Assembly: GCF_002754935.1 (NCBI RefSeq) | Contig: NZ_CP018092.1 | Location: 248,001-312,000 of the forward strand | Length of the DNA stretch: 64,000 nt | Source of the DNA: Thermostichus lividus PCC 6715 | GTDB lineage: Bacteria > Cyanobacteriota > Cyanobacteriia > Thermosynechococcales > Thermosynechococcaceae | Direction of reading: 5' to 3' | Shown: positions 10,836 through 19,786 of the stretch, piece after piece | Numbering within the stretch: position 1 is the first letter of the stretch | How the letters are laid out: each line of letters begins with the position of its first letter | Translations under genes and position numbers: made by a program | Notes under the pieces: model-generated | What the model was told of the DNA's origin: nothing | Seen by the model: only the letters and a program-made list of their open reading frames with translations | Databases searched by the model: none

Positions 10836-12610
10836 ATGATTCTTCGCGATTCACAAGGGATTCGTTACAATTTGTTGAGATCACCCACTACAGAACGCCG
10901 CGTGTCAACTCCAGCTTCGGTTACCTTTATGCCCACAGGCAAATCCTATCGGTGGAATCGAGAACACTACTCGAAGACTCGCCGCTTTTTTGATATTTGG
11001 TTCTTTGTCTGGCGATTTCTGGGCGGTCGCTGGCTGTTGGGAAAGGCATGGAGTTACTGGGGGGGATGACCGATGCCAAACGCGCCGCTCGCCGTCGCGC
11101 CCAAGCCATCTGGATTCGGGAAACCTTTCTCGACCTAGGCCCAACCTTTATTAAACTCGGGCAACTCTTCTCCACCCGCGCCGATCTCTTTCCCACCGAA
11201 TACGTCGAAGAACTCAGTAAGCTTCAGGATCGGGTGCCCGCCTTTAGCTACGACCTTGTAGAAAAAATCATCTACGAAGACTTTGGCCGCCGCATTCCCG
11301 AACTCTTCCGCAGCTTTGACCCCATTCCCATGGCCGCTGCCAGCCTCGGCCAAGTTCACAAAGCCCAACTTGTCTCTGGCGAAGAAGTCGTGGTCAAAGT
11401 ACAGCGCCCCGGATTACGGCAACTCTTCGACATTGATCTGGCCATTCTCAAAGGCATTACCCGGTATTTCCAAAACCATCCCAAATGGGGGCAAGGTCGC
11501 GACTGGATGGGCATTTATGAGGAGTGCTGCCGCATCCTTTACGAGGAGATTGACTACCTCAACGAGGGACGTAACGCCGATACTTTTCGGCGTAACTTTC
11601 GGGATCGCGAGTGGGTCTGTGTTCCGCGGGTCTATTGGCGGTATACCTCACTGCGGGTACTCACCCTTGAATACTTGCCCGGAATTAAAATTAGTCACTA
11701 CGAGGCGCTTGAGGCAGCAGGATTAGACCGCAAGCGCTTAGCTGAGCTAGGGGCCAAAGCCTACCTCTACCAAGTGCTCAACGATGGCTTCTTTCACGCT
11801 GACCCCCATCCGGGCAATATTGCCGTTAGCCCCGGCGGCCAACTGATTTTCTATGACTTTGGTATGATGGGTCGCATCCAAGCGGTCACCCGCGACAAAT
11901 TACTCAGAACATTTTTGAGTATTGCCCAGCGGGATGGTGAGCAGGTGGTACAGTCCCTAATTGAGTTGGGGGCGTTGGTTCCCACTGGGGACATAGGGCC
12001 GGTGCGTCGCTCGATTCAATATCTTCTAGACAACTTTATGGATCAACCCTTCGAGGTGCAGTCCGTTGCCCAAATTAGCGATGATCTCTACGAAATTGCC
12101 TACGATCAACCGTTTCGCTTTCCCGCTACCTTTACCTTTGTCATGCGAGCATTTTCGACCCTAGAAGGGGTAGGCAAAGGACTCGACCAAGACTTTAACT
12201 TTATGCAAGTTGCTCAACCCTTTGCGAGTGAACTGATGACCAACGGAAATTTCTCAGACCCCAACAATGGCAGTCTCTTTTCCGAGATCAGCCGCCAAGC
12301 TGCCCAAGTGGGCACCAGTGCCATTGGCCTGCCCCGTCGCCTCGACGAAGTGCTCGATAAACTGGAAAATGGAGATCTACGGCTACGGGTACGCTCTAGT
12401 GAAAGCGACCGCATTTTACGACGCTTAAGTAATATTAATTTAGGCTTAAACTACGTTGTTCTCATTGGCAGCTTTTCACTGGCGGCAACGATTCTACTGG
12501 TCAACCAGTATATTTTGTTAGCGGGTGTGGCAGCCGCCTTAGCGGTATGGTTGGGTATCCTCTATTGGCGACTCATGCTTAAACTCGATAAGTATGAAAA
12601 AATGTTTTAG
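10836..12610 (+). CDS. ABC1/UbiB-family atypical kinase (frameshifted as sequenced)
   Basis: Atypical kinase of the ABC1K/UbiB family; in cyanobacteria and plastids these affect prenylquinone and redox homeostasis. The main body has LGPTFIKLGQLFSTR (the KxGQ motif), AAASLGQVHKAQL, VVVKVQRPG, ADPHPGNIAV and YDFGMMG, then two C-terminal membrane segments. The family N-terminus (YRWNREHYSKTRRFFDIW..WSYWGG) is encoded from the ATG at 10836, which has AGGAGG upstream, but in another frame. The frames meet at a run of seven G at 11059-11065. One extra G restores WSYWGGMTDAKRAARRR and a 591-residue protein. Confidence 0.85.
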
Positions 12611-12634
12611 AATACAGCCCGGAATAGGAGGGTC

Positions 12635-13357
12635 ATGGACGTTGCTGGCTTAACAGACTGTGGTCTCATTCGTAAAAGTAATCAAGATGCTTTTTACATT
12701 GACGAAAAGAATCATCGTTTTTTCATTGTTGCTGATGGAATGGGAGGACACGCAGGCGGAGAAGAGGCTAGCCGTCTAGCGGTAGAGCACATTTATCAGT
12801 ATTTAGACGCTCACTTGCAAGAGTTAGAGTACGACCCAGTCACGCTGTTGCGTCAAGCCTTTCTGGCCGCCAATGAGGCCATTGTGGAACAGCAGCAGCA
12901 AAATGCTGGTCGTGCGGATATGGGCACTACGGCAGTTGTGGTGTTGTTAGATGACAGTCGGGATGGGGCATGGTGTGCCCACGTAGGGGATTCACGCATT
13001 TACCGCTGGCGTAGGGATGAACTGCGCCAAATTACCCAAGATCACACCTGGATTGCCCAAGCAGTACAGTTGGGCAGCTTAACCCTTGAGCAGGCACGGC
13101 AGCATCCATGGCGGCATGTGCTCTCCCAGTGTTTGGGACGGGAAGATTTAAGCCAAATTGATATTCAACCCATTGATCTGGAGCCGGGCGATCGCCTGCT
13201 GCTGTGTACCGATGGTCTCACCGAAGAACTCACCGATGACGTGATTAGTATTTACCTCAGCGAGCCAAATGTGGAAAAAGCGGCCGCGGCGCTGGTCCAT
13301 GCCGCTAAAAACCATGGTGGCCGTGACAATGTGACCGTTGTGGTCGTCGGAATTTAG
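12635..13357 (+). CDS. pphA: PP2C-type protein phosphatase PphA
   Basis: Metal-dependent PPM/PP2C serine/threonine phosphatase of 240 residues, the single-domain bacterial length. Metal-binding aspartates lie in [32 protein letters not shown] and [22 protein letters not shown] is also characteristic. From memory the sequence is nearly that of tPphA from Thermosynechococcus elongatus, which dephosphorylates the nitrogen regulator PII, so PII is the likely substrate. GGAGGG precedes the ATG. The 3' end overlaps the convergent KaiB-like gene by four bases. Confidence 0.93.
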   Translation: MDVAGLTDCGLIRKSNQDAFYIDEKNHRFFIVADGMGGHAGGEEASRLAVEHIYQYLDAHLQELEYDPVTLLRQAFLAANEAIVEQQQQNAGRADMGTTAVVVLLDDSRDGAWCAHVGDSRIYRWRRDELRQITQDHTWIAQAVQLGSLTLEQARQHPWRHVLSQCLGREDLSQIDIQPIDLEPGDRLLLCTDGLTEELTDDVISIYLSEPNVEKAAAALVHAAKNHGGRDNVTVVVVGI

Positions 13358-14076
13358 GGTGTCAATAGTCGTTGGACTCGATCGCGATCGTCAAGATGCC
13401 CCACTAAGCGCCGGACGGGTCTAGGGTGTACCCGCACCAATGTGGGGGTAGCCGTCACCTGATCTTCTTCGGCAAACTCTGGTTGCTTTGTAACATCTAC
13501 AACCTTAAGGGTATAGGGAACCGTTAAACACTGACTGAGAAGGGTATGGAGATTTTTTAGGGCATGCTCCACCGCACTGGTTTCACTTGCCACGTAAAGG
13601 CGCAAGACATAGCGGTCTGGTTCGGTGCGGCGGGGAACAAAACTACTGGCGGGGGAGGCCTGCCGCAAATCATAGACCAGGTGGTGATGCTCCCACAGTT
13701 GCGGGAAATCGGCACGATAAGACTCAATGGCAAGGCGATCGCACGGATGTTGCGGATCCTCCACCAATTGCCACAGCAGTGTTTTTTGATCTGGCAAGGC
13801 AAAAAGAGCATCTAGCAGCGGGCGGTGCGGCCATGCTAACGGATAGACCTCCGCTGCCACCCGTAACAGTTGTTGCTCCTCGTCAAACCAGTAATCAACC
13901 GCAGCACTGTAGCAGGGGACGAGAAATAACGGTGGCTCCCGCAGATCGAGGAGTTGCTGCAGCGCATGACAAAGGTCTTGGTGCCAGTGCCCTTGCTTGG
14001 TGCTATCGCGACAGAACACCACATCCTGACCAGGAGTCAACAGGGCAAGCCCTTTGTATAGTATTGGCCTGATCAC
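13354..14076 (-). CDS. Two-domain protein with C-terminal KaiB-like thioredoxin fold
   Basis: A 240-residue protein with no signal peptide or membrane segment. Residues from about 152 on ([19 protein letters not shown] .. [27 protein letters not shown] .. [19 protein letters not shown]) match clock protein KaiB and the sensor domain of SasA. The N-terminal 150 residues ([19 protein letters not shown]..) are not recognised. SasA has its KaiB-like domain at the N-terminus followed by a kinase; here the domain is C-terminal and no kinase is present. A clock or KaiC-binding role is inference only. GTG start; convergent with pphA. Confidence 0.8.
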   Translation of the reverse strand: MIRPILYKGLALLTPGQDVVFCRDSTKQGHWHQDLCHALQQLLDLREPPLFLVPCYSAAVDYWFDEEQQLLRVAAEVYPLAWPHRPLLDALFALPDQKTLLWQLVEDPQHPCDRLAIESYRADFPQLWEHHHLVYDLRQASPASSFVPRRTEPDRYVLRLYVASETSAVEHALKNLHTLLSQCLTVPYTLKVVDVTKQPEFAEEDQVTATPTLVRVHPRPVRRLVGHLDDRDRVQRLLTP

Positions 14077-14126
14077 AACCTTATTGAACCATTGCCGCAG
14101 CAGCCCCGATCGCAGAAGGAGTCCCC

Positions 14127-15539
14127 CTACACGCGACCCCGCAGGATTTGTGCCATTTCATTGGGCTTGGGCGAGTTTTCAATCGCCGTTTCCTCATCAA
14201 TGCGCCCGGCCTCGTAGAGTTCGTAGAGGCACTGGTTCATGGTACACATCCCATCATAGGTACATTGGGGAATAATCGCCTCAATTTGTTCCACTTCCCC
14301 ACGCAAAATGTAGTCTTTGATGGCATCGGTGTTGATCATGATTTCATGAATGGCTGCCCGCTTACCATCGGTGGTGCGCACCAAGGCTTGGGCAATCACG
14401 GCCACCAGTGACTCTGCCACCTGCATCCGCATCGGCCCCTGTTCATCAGGGTTATAGAGGTTGAGAATCCGCTCGATGGTTTTTACAGCACTGTTAGTGT
14501 GCAACGTACCAAAGACTAAGTGACCTGTTTGGGCGGCTTTGAGAGCCGTATTGACCGTTTCGCGATCGCGCATCTCCCCAATCAGGATAATATCTGGGTC
14601 TTCCCGTAGAGAGGCTTTGAGGGCATTATCAAATTTAAGGGTATGAATACCCACCTCCCGCTGGCGAATCATGGCTCGCCGACTTTGGTGAACAAATTCT
14701 ATCGGGTCTTCAATGGAAATAATATGCTTGGGCATTTCTGTATTGATAAAATCCACCATTGCCGCAAGGGTGGTGGACTTACCAGAACCCGTGGGGCCAG
14801 TCACCAAAATTAACCCCTTATGGTAGTGACATAAATCCTTAAAGACTGGTGGCAAGTTCAATTGCTCAAGGGTGAGAATTTTTACCGGAATTAGCCGCAG
14901 CACCATGGCCGGCCCCTTCAGCGCCACAAAAATGTTGATCCGTACCCGACACATGCCTTCATACTGGTAAGCACCGTCGTACTCTAAATGGGTACGAAAC
15001 TGCTCAATTTGCTGCGGTGAGAGCAACTCGTTTAACCAGTAATTAAAGGTTTCTTCATCGGTAACAGGGTAGTTAGTCACTTCTAGCTTGCCGCGATCGC
15101 GAAACCGTGGTGCCTCACCAACACCAACATGAATATCAGAGTAACCATGCTCAAAGGCTTCCCGCACTAACTGCTCCATCGTCGGCCCCGAAATCCGTGC
15201 TGCGGGGGTGGGCATGGACTGAGTGGGAACCATTTGCTGTGGCATCCCTTGCGGGGGAACCCCTTGGGGCGGCATCGGGCGTGGTGGTATCCCCTGCGGA
15301 GGAACGCCTTGGGGCGGCACCGGGCGCGGTGGCATCCCCTGCGGGGGAACGCCTTGGGGGGGCATCGGGCGCGGTGGCATCCCCTGCGGGGGAACGCCTT
15401 GGGGCGGCATCGGGCGCGGCGGCATCCCTTGCGGGGGGGCACCTTGGGGCGGCATGGCCGGAGTGCTTCCCGCAGGACGTGGCGGTGGCATAGGTGGTGT
15501 ATTGGGAACACGGGGTGGGGGCGTTTGGGGATTCGTCAT
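14127..15539 (-). CDS. pilT: PilT-family type IV pilus retraction ATPase
   Basis: Hexameric AAA-like ATPase that powers pilus retraction and twitching or phototactic motility. After an unusual Pro/Gly/Met-rich N-terminal extension of about 115 residues, the PilT core follows: PAS-like N-domain (SDIHVGVGEAPRFR), Walker A GPTGSGKSTT, Asp box IISIEDPIEFVH, Walker B DIILIGEMRD and His box TGHLVFGTLHTNSA. The retraction signature AIHEIMINTDAIKDYI agrees with PilT rather than PilB. The extension is encoded by a tandem 45-base repeat. Which cyanobacterial PilT paralogue this is was not determined. Confidence 0.92.
   Translation of the reverse strand: MTNPQTPPPRVPNTPPMPPPRPAGSTPAMPPQGAPPQGMPPRPMPPQGVPPQGMPPRPMPPQGVPPQGMPPRPVPPQGVPPQGIPPRPMPPQGVPPQGMPQQMVPTQSMPTPAARISGPTMEQLVREAFEHGYSDIHVGVGEAPRFRDRGKLEVTNYPVTDEETFNYWLNELLSPQQIEQFRTHLEYDGAYQYEGMCRVRINIFVALKGPAMVLRLIPVKILTLEQLNLPPVFKDLCHYHKGLILVTGPTGSGKSTTLAAMVDFINTEMPKHIISIEDPIEFVHQSRRAMIRQREVGIHTLKFDNALKASLREDPDIILIGEMRDRETVNTALKAAQTGHLVFGTLHTNSAVKTIERILNLYNPDEQGPMRMQVAESLVAVIAQALVRTTDGKRAAIHEIMINTDAIKDYILRGEVEQIEAIIPQCTYDGMCTMNQCLYELYEAGRIDEETAIENSPKPNEMAQILRGRV
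15241..15456 (-). repeat. Tandem 45-bp repeat in pilT (15-residue Pro-rich unit)
   Basis: Four complete 45-base units and one partial unit, nearly identical. Each encodes a 15-residue MPPRPMPPQGVPPQG-type unit in the N-terminal extension of PilT. The unit length is a multiple of three, so copy-number changes keep the frame. A G7 run inside one unit (about 15354) stays in frame. Confidence 0.9.
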
Positions 15540-15583
15540 GGCTACTGCTCACAATGCATTAGGTTAATTTCAGTGTGCCACTC

Positions 15584-16372
15584 TTACTCAAGCACCTTGG
15601 CCGTCGTAATACTTCTGTTACAGAGAGTTAACTTTGCCGTCCCTAAAAAGTCAATCCCCGCAGGGCTTATGGCAAAGCGATAGGGTAGCACCTCAACCCC
15701 CATGGCTACCGCTGTGCGCAACAGCTCACCATAGGTGGGGTCAGCACTATCCCCAGGGGCAAAGCGATCGCAATCACCACGGTTAATAAAGTACACCATG
15801 CACACGCGAGCCTGCGGCTGAGTTTGGCGCAGCCATTGCAGTTCCCGCAAATGTTTCTGCCCCCGGGTGGTGACGGTATCTGGAAATAGGGCTAAGCCAG
15901 AGCGCGCCCATGTTGTATTTTTGACCTCCACATAGGCTGGGGGCTGCTGCGGGTGCCCTGTCAAGAAAAAGTCGATACGGCTACGCTCCTGACCGTAGGG
16001 AACTTCCCGCTGGTGGTTGGCATACCCCGCCAACTCAGGCAGTTTCCCCGCGGCTAAGGCAGAGGCTATGACCTTGTTGGGTAACCCTGTGTTCACCCCT
16101 ACCCATGTGCCATCGACAAAAATCATTTCCCATGTATAAGCCAGCTTGCGTCTTGGATCGGGATGATAGGAGACCTGCACAGGTGCCCCCACTTCACAAA
16201 TACCCGTCATCGGGCCTGTATTGGGACAGTGAGCAACGATGCGATCGCCACTGCTCAACTCAATCTCGGCAAAAAAACGCTTGTAGCGCCGACACAGAAC
16301 ACCTGCTTGCAAGGGAGGATAGGCATACCGCCAAGAGTCTTGAGAATGGAGGCTGACGGCCAAGGACTGCAC
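15584..16372 (-). CDS. sfsA: SfsA family DNA/RNA nuclease-fold protein
   Basis: Sugar fermentation stimulation protein A homologue, about 262 residues; the family usually has about 235. Signatures: RRYKRFFAEIEL, AHCPNTGPMTG, VGVNTGLPNKV, RIDFFLTG and YVEVKNTTW (nuclease-like D..EVK core), and RGQKHLRELQWL. E. coli SfsA was described as a DNA-binding regulator of maltose genes, while the fold suggests nuclease activity; the role in cyanobacteria is unknown. The GTG start is tentative. The C-terminal 25 residues go beyond the family core. Confidence 0.87.
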   Translation of the reverse strand: MQSLAVSLHSQDSWRYAYPPLQAGVLCRRYKRFFAEIELSSGDRIVAHCPNTGPMTGICEVGAPVQVSYHPDPRRKLAYTWEMIFVDGTWVGVNTGLPNKVIASALAAGKLPELAGYANHQREVPYGQERSRIDFFLTGHPQQPPAYVEVKNTTWARSGLALFPDTVTTRGQKHLRELQWLRQTQPQARVCMVYFINRGDCDRFAPGDSADPTYGELLRTAVAMGVEVLPYRFAISPAGIDFLGTAKLTLCNRSITTAKVLE

Positions 16373-16711
16373 CTACAAACTGTGCCTAAAAAATAAGAAC
16401 CTATGCATCCATAAGTAAGATGCCAGCTCCTAAAATAAAATAGAAGCTGACACCTTACAACTTATTAAAGGAGATTTAAGGTTAAGGTCTATATACGCTG
16501 ACCTCATTTCAATATCCTTGATTTTGGCATCACTTCTCGGAGAGATCAGGATTCTCTAATCTTTTTTTTATATTTCCTAAGACTACGGCTTTGTTACATA
16601 CTGGCTCAATATTTCCTCATTTCCTCTGGATCTGAACTATGGGGGACTAGGAAATGATCCCTAATAACGTAATATTAAGATGTATGTCGCAAATCTTAAG
16701 AATTCTGTGGT
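16373..16711. other. AT-rich intergenic region between sfsA and rubA
   Basis: About 340 bases between divergent genes with no protein that can be supported. It holds two small potential hairpins: AGGTC/GACCT around 16485-16504, and AGAGA/TCTCT followed by a run of T. The last 90 bases before rubA are AT-rich and presumably hold its promoter, but no clear -35/-10 pair could be fixed. Confidence 0.5.
16541..16569 (+). terminator. Weak terminator-like hairpin with T run
   Basis: A 5-bp stem AGAGA/TCTCT with a 7-base loop, then four bases and a run of T. The stem is short and no plus-strand gene ends here. It could end a small RNA or be chance. Confidence 0.3.
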
Positions 16712-17047
16712 ATGACAACCGAAACCCCTGACGATACCCTGCTGGATCGGTTTGAGTGTCGCGCCTGCGGCTACGTTTACGAACCTGCTAAAGGGGATAG
16801 CACCCGTGCCATTGCAGTGGGCACTGCCTTTGCCGACTTGCCCATTACCTGGCGCTGTCCAGTGTGTGGTGCTCCCAAAAAGCAGTTTAGTAATATCGGA
16901 CCGGTGGGTTCCCCCTCAGGGTTCAAGGAAAACTTAAACTATGGCTTTGGGGTCAATACCCTGACCCCCGGCCAAAAAAACCTACTGATCTTTGGTGGTC
17001 TTGCCATTGCTTTTCTTTTTCTACTGAGTTTCTATAATGTTCGCTAA
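16712..17047 (+). CDS. rubA: Membrane-anchored rubredoxin RubA
   Basis: A 111-residue rubredoxin needed for photosystem assembly in oxygenic phototrophs. The one-iron site is formed by CRACGYVYEP and CPVCGAPKKQF. Residues from about 88 on (NLLIFGGLAIAFLFLLSFY) form a single C-terminal membrane anchor, as in cyanobacterial and plastid RubA/RBD1. It overlaps ycf48 by 11 bases, the usual rubA-ycf48 pairing for photosystem II assembly. In many cyanobacteria psbEFLJ follow; here they do not. Confidence 0.94.
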   Translation: MTTETPDDTLLDRFECRACGYVYEPAKGDSTRAIAVGTAFADLPITWRCPVCGAPKKQFSNIGPVGSPSGFKENLNYGFGVNTLTPGQKNLLIFGGLAIAFLFLLSFYNVR

Positions 17048-18062
17048 GCAAATTCATTCCCACCGTCAAAATATAACCAAGCTCACCCGTAGCGTACTGA
17101 TCATGGTGGCACTGTGGCTATCTCTGACAGCCCATGCCCTTGCGGTTCCTAGCCTTGAGTACAACCCGTGGGAGGCGCTGCAACTGCCCACCACGTCGAC
17201 AATTCTCGATATTAGTTTTATTGATGCCAACCATGGCTGGCTGGTAGGGGCTAACGCTACCCTGATGGAAACTCGTGATGGTGGCCGGACGTGGGAACCC
17301 CGCACCCTTGTGTTAGATAACCCAGACTACCGCTTTAACAGTGTCAGCTTTAAGGGGAATGAAGGCTGGATTGTTGGTGAGCCGCCAATTATGCTGCATA
17401 CGGAGGATGGCGGTCAGTCGTGGAATCAAATTCCCCTTAGCCCCAAACTCCCAGGAGCACCCCGCTTCATTAAGGCGCTGAGCAACGGCCAAGCGGAAAT
17501 GATGACGGATGTCGGTGCTATCTACCGCAGCCAAGATGGGGGCAAAAACTGGCAGGCGCTTGTACAAGAAGCCATCGGCGTGATGCGTAACCTGAATCGC
17601 TCGCCGGCTGGCGAATATGTGGCTGTGTCTTCGCGGGGTAGCTTTTACTCGACGTGGCAGCCGGGGCAAGCAGCATGGGAACCCCATAACCGCACCAGTT
17701 CACGGCGGGTTCATAATATGGGCTTTACGCCCAACGGCGCTCTGTGGATGATTGTCAATGGTGGCAAAATTGCCTTTTCTGACCCCCAAAACCCCGATGA
17801 ATGGGGGGAGCTACTGAGTCCCCTGCGGCGCAATAGTGTTGGGCTGCTAGATCTCGCCTACCGTACCCCCGAAGAAATATGGTTGGCGGGAGGGAGTGGT
17901 GTGCTGCTCTGTAGTTTTGATGGCGGCCAAACGTGGCAGCAAGATATGGATGTGAAACAGGTGCCCTCCAATTTTTATAAGATTCTCTTTTTTAGCCCGC
18001 AGCAAGGCTTCATCATTGGTCAGCGGGGGATTTTGCTGCGCTATGTCAGCGACGTGGGCTAG
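17037..18062 (+). CDS. ycf48: Photosystem II assembly factor Ycf48 (HCF136)
   Basis: A 341-residue lumenal assembly factor that binds D1 precursor and early photosystem II intermediates. An N-terminal hydrophobic segment (SVLIMVALWLSLTAHALA) acts as a signal or anchor; then come seven beta-propeller blades with the repeated motif D-G-G-x-x-W (ETRDGGRTWEP, HTEDGGQSWNQ, RSQDGGKNWQA, SFDGGQTWQQ). The conserved Arg-rich patch lies in SPLRRNSVG. From memory it closely resembles the crystallised T. elongatus protein. The start lies inside the rubA 3' end, implying translational coupling. Confidence 0.95.
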   Translation: MFAKQIHSHRQNITKLTRSVLIMVALWLSLTAHALAVPSLEYNPWEALQLPTTSTILDISFIDANHGWLVGANATLMETRDGGRTWEPRTLVLDNPDYRFNSVSFKGNEGWIVGEPPIMLHTEDGGQSWNQIPLSPKLPGAPRFIKALSNGQAEMMTDVGAIYRSQDGGKNWQALVQEAIGVMRNLNRSPAGEYVAVSSRGSFYSTWQPGQAAWEPHNRTSSRRVHNMGFTPNGALWMIVNGGKIAFSDPQNPDEWGELLSPLRRNSVGLLDLAYRTPEEIWLAGGSGVLLCSFDGGQTWQQDMDVKQVPSNFYKILFFSPQQGFIIGQRGILLRYVSDVG

Positions 18063-18080
18063 TGGATCCGCGCAGAAAAT

Positions 18081-18104
18081 AAGGGGCGAGGGGGTCAGCC
18101 CCTT
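18081..18104 (+). terminator. Hairpin after ycf48
   Basis: AAGGGGC pairs with GCCCCTT across a 10-base loop, starting 19 bases after the ycf48 stop. The T tail is poor (TTTACCTT), so termination strength is uncertain. Confidence 0.5.
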
Positions 18105-18160
18105 TACCTTCAAAACAGGGTGGTAGAATTGAGGCAACTGGGCAGTATTCAGGTTTTTCT

Positions 18161-18925
18161 ATGCTTTCCCTTGAGACTGTGGTTGATGCACCTGTATCCC
18201 ACGTACCGCCAGCGATCGCACACATTTTAGTGATTGAAGATGAAGATTTAATTCGAGAAACGTTAGTTCTTGCCCTTCAGGATGAGGGTTTTCAGACAAT
18301 TACAGCAACGGATGGTCATGAGGCACTGAGTCTCATTAACTCCCATCTTTTTAGGTCTCATGCAGACCTGAACCCAGCCATAGACTTAATTATTTTGGAT
18401 TTGATGCTGCCGGGGGTAAGCGGCTTGGATCTCTGTCGCCTGATTCGGCGTGAAGGGTGTACCGTACCGATTCTGATGATCAGTGCCAAAGGAAGTGAAA
18501 TTGATCGGGTAGTCGGTCTAGAAATTGGTGCTGATGATTACCTCTCAAAGCCCTTTGGTATGCGCGAAATGGTGGCTCGCTGTCGAGCGCTGTTACGACG
18601 GGTTCAGCCTCAGCACTTTGCTTCACCGCCGGTGCTGCGGTTTCAGGAACTGTGCCTGTATCCTCAGGAGTGCCGTGTGACCTTACGGGGAGAAGAGGTG
18701 AGTTTATCCCCCAAAGAGTACAAGCTACTGGAGCTATTTATGCGCCAGCCACGCCGGGTGTGGTCACGGGAGCAGTTGTTAGATCAGGTGTGGGGGCACG
18801 ATTTTATTGGTGACAGCAAAACCGTGGATGTTCACATTCGCTGGCTACGAGAAAAAATTGAAGTGGATCCTAGTCATCCCGAGTATATCCTAACGGTCAG
18901 GGGGTTTGGTTATCGCCTTGGTTGA
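18161..18925 (+). CDS. OmpR/PhoB-family response regulator
   Basis: A 254-residue two-component regulator. The receiver domain (about 20-140) has acidic residues IEDED, the phosphoacceptor Asp in LIILDLMLPG, and the Lys in GADDYLSKPFGMREMVARC. The winged-helix DNA-binding domain (about 155-254) ends VDVHIRWLREKIEVDP..LTVRGFGYRLG. The phrase GADDYLSKPFGMREM and the overall form resemble the phosphate regulator SphR, but that is not certain. No histidine kinase lies nearby. The receiver carries a short insertion (SHLFRSHADLNPA) before the phosphoacceptor strand. Confidence 0.88.
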   Translation: MLSLETVVDAPVSHVPPAIAHILVIEDEDLIRETLVLALQDEGFQTITATDGHEALSLINSHLFRSHADLNPAIDLIILDLMLPGVSGLDLCRLIRREGCTVPILMISAKGSEIDRVVGLEIGADDYLSKPFGMREMVARCRALLRRVQPQHFASPPVLRFQELCLYPQECRVTLRGEEVSLSPKEYKLLELFMRQPRRVWSREQLLDQVWGHDFIGDSKTVDVHIRWLREKIEVDPSHPEYILTVRGFGYRLG

Positions 18926-19103
18926 GCCGCACCAAGACAACAGCCATCACAAGGCTAGGAAACAGCACCAGAGCCAAGATCACGCCTAACGTCGGTGGTA
19001 ACGGATAGAGGGGTGCCACTGTCTTCAGGCCAACGGCTATCCCCAAGGAGGCCAAAAAGACCCCCAGTAACCACCTTAATTCTGCCCAAAATGGGTTAGC
19101 CAT
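18897..19103 (-). CDS. Small two-helix membrane protein, conserved in cyanobacteria
   Basis: A 68-residue protein with two hydrophobic segments (WLLGVFLASLGIAVGL and GVILALVLFPSLVMAVVLV) around a short Pro-rich loop. The function is not known. The start lies five bases after the restored stop of the GDT1/Mnx gene, so they are probably one operon. The 3' end overlaps the convergent response regulator by 29 bases. I recall similar small proteins in other cyanobacteria but cannot name a family. Confidence 0.6.
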   Translation of the reverse strand: MANPFWAELRWLLGVFLASLGIAVGLKTVAPLYPLPPTLGVILALVLFPSLVMAVVLVRLNQGDNQTP

Positions 19104-19107
19104 TCCC

Positions 19108-19739
19108 TTAAGCTCCCGGTAAGCCTTGAACCGCTGTCACAATTGCAAACACCAAAAACAGGGCGCCCCCCCCAAGGTTAGGGTTCGTTCTGAAATCCTG
19201 CCGGCAATCAAGCTACCCCCCAGAACGGCAATGAGCGCACAAATGCCATGCCCCGCAATGGCTCCTAGGGCTACTCCCCACGGATTATAGGTGGCGGCAA
19301 GGGTAATCGTGCTAATTTGGGTGCGATCGCCCCATTCAGCGACAAACGTCAGGCTAAAGGCTTCAACAACTGTGGCCCAGATGGGATTATTGCCCCAGCG
19401 ACTGAGGTTGGCCTCAGCTTTCTCAACGGTTTCCGCCGCTGCTTCACATTCATCTTCGCAGGGGCTATCAGCCATACGCCAGCCGTGAATCAACATTTTC
19501 AGGCCAAAGATAGTGAACAGACCAATGGCAGCATAAAACGTAAACGCCTTGGGCAGCAGGCTAAACACCTTACCTACGGCGATTGAGAGCAAGGTCATGA
19601 CAATAAGGGCAGTCCACACTCCAATAAATACCCACCGCTTGGGGTGCCGGGCAGCCAAGATCATCCCAATAAAGAAGGTTTTATCCCCTAACTCGGAGAT
19701 GGTAATTAGGGTGAGGCCTGCCGTAAACGCTGTTAGCAT
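19108..19739 (-). CDS. GDT1/TMEM165 (Mnx-type) manganese exporter (frameshifted as sequenced)
   Basis: Six-helix cation/H+ exchanger of the UPF0016 family; the cyanobacterial member Mnx exports Mn2+ from the cytoplasm. Both signature motifs are present: ELGDKTFFIGMILA in the first half and EWGDRTQISTITLAA in the second. As sequenced the protein ends abnormally in APCFWCLQL (stop near 19138). One extra base in the C8 run at 19166-19173 restores the expected last helix, GGGALFLVFAIVTAVQGL, and a stop at 19108, giving about 210 residues, the family length. Confidence 0.85.
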
Positions 19740-19786
19740 TTAGAATACACTCGAACTGTTGCCAAACTCTAAGCTAGCACGCACTC

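Noticed and set aside
15107-15567. Long open frames on both strands across the pilT repeat
   Set aside because: They result from the 45-base GC-rich repeat, which lacks stops in several frames. Their products are simple Gly/Arg/His repeats.
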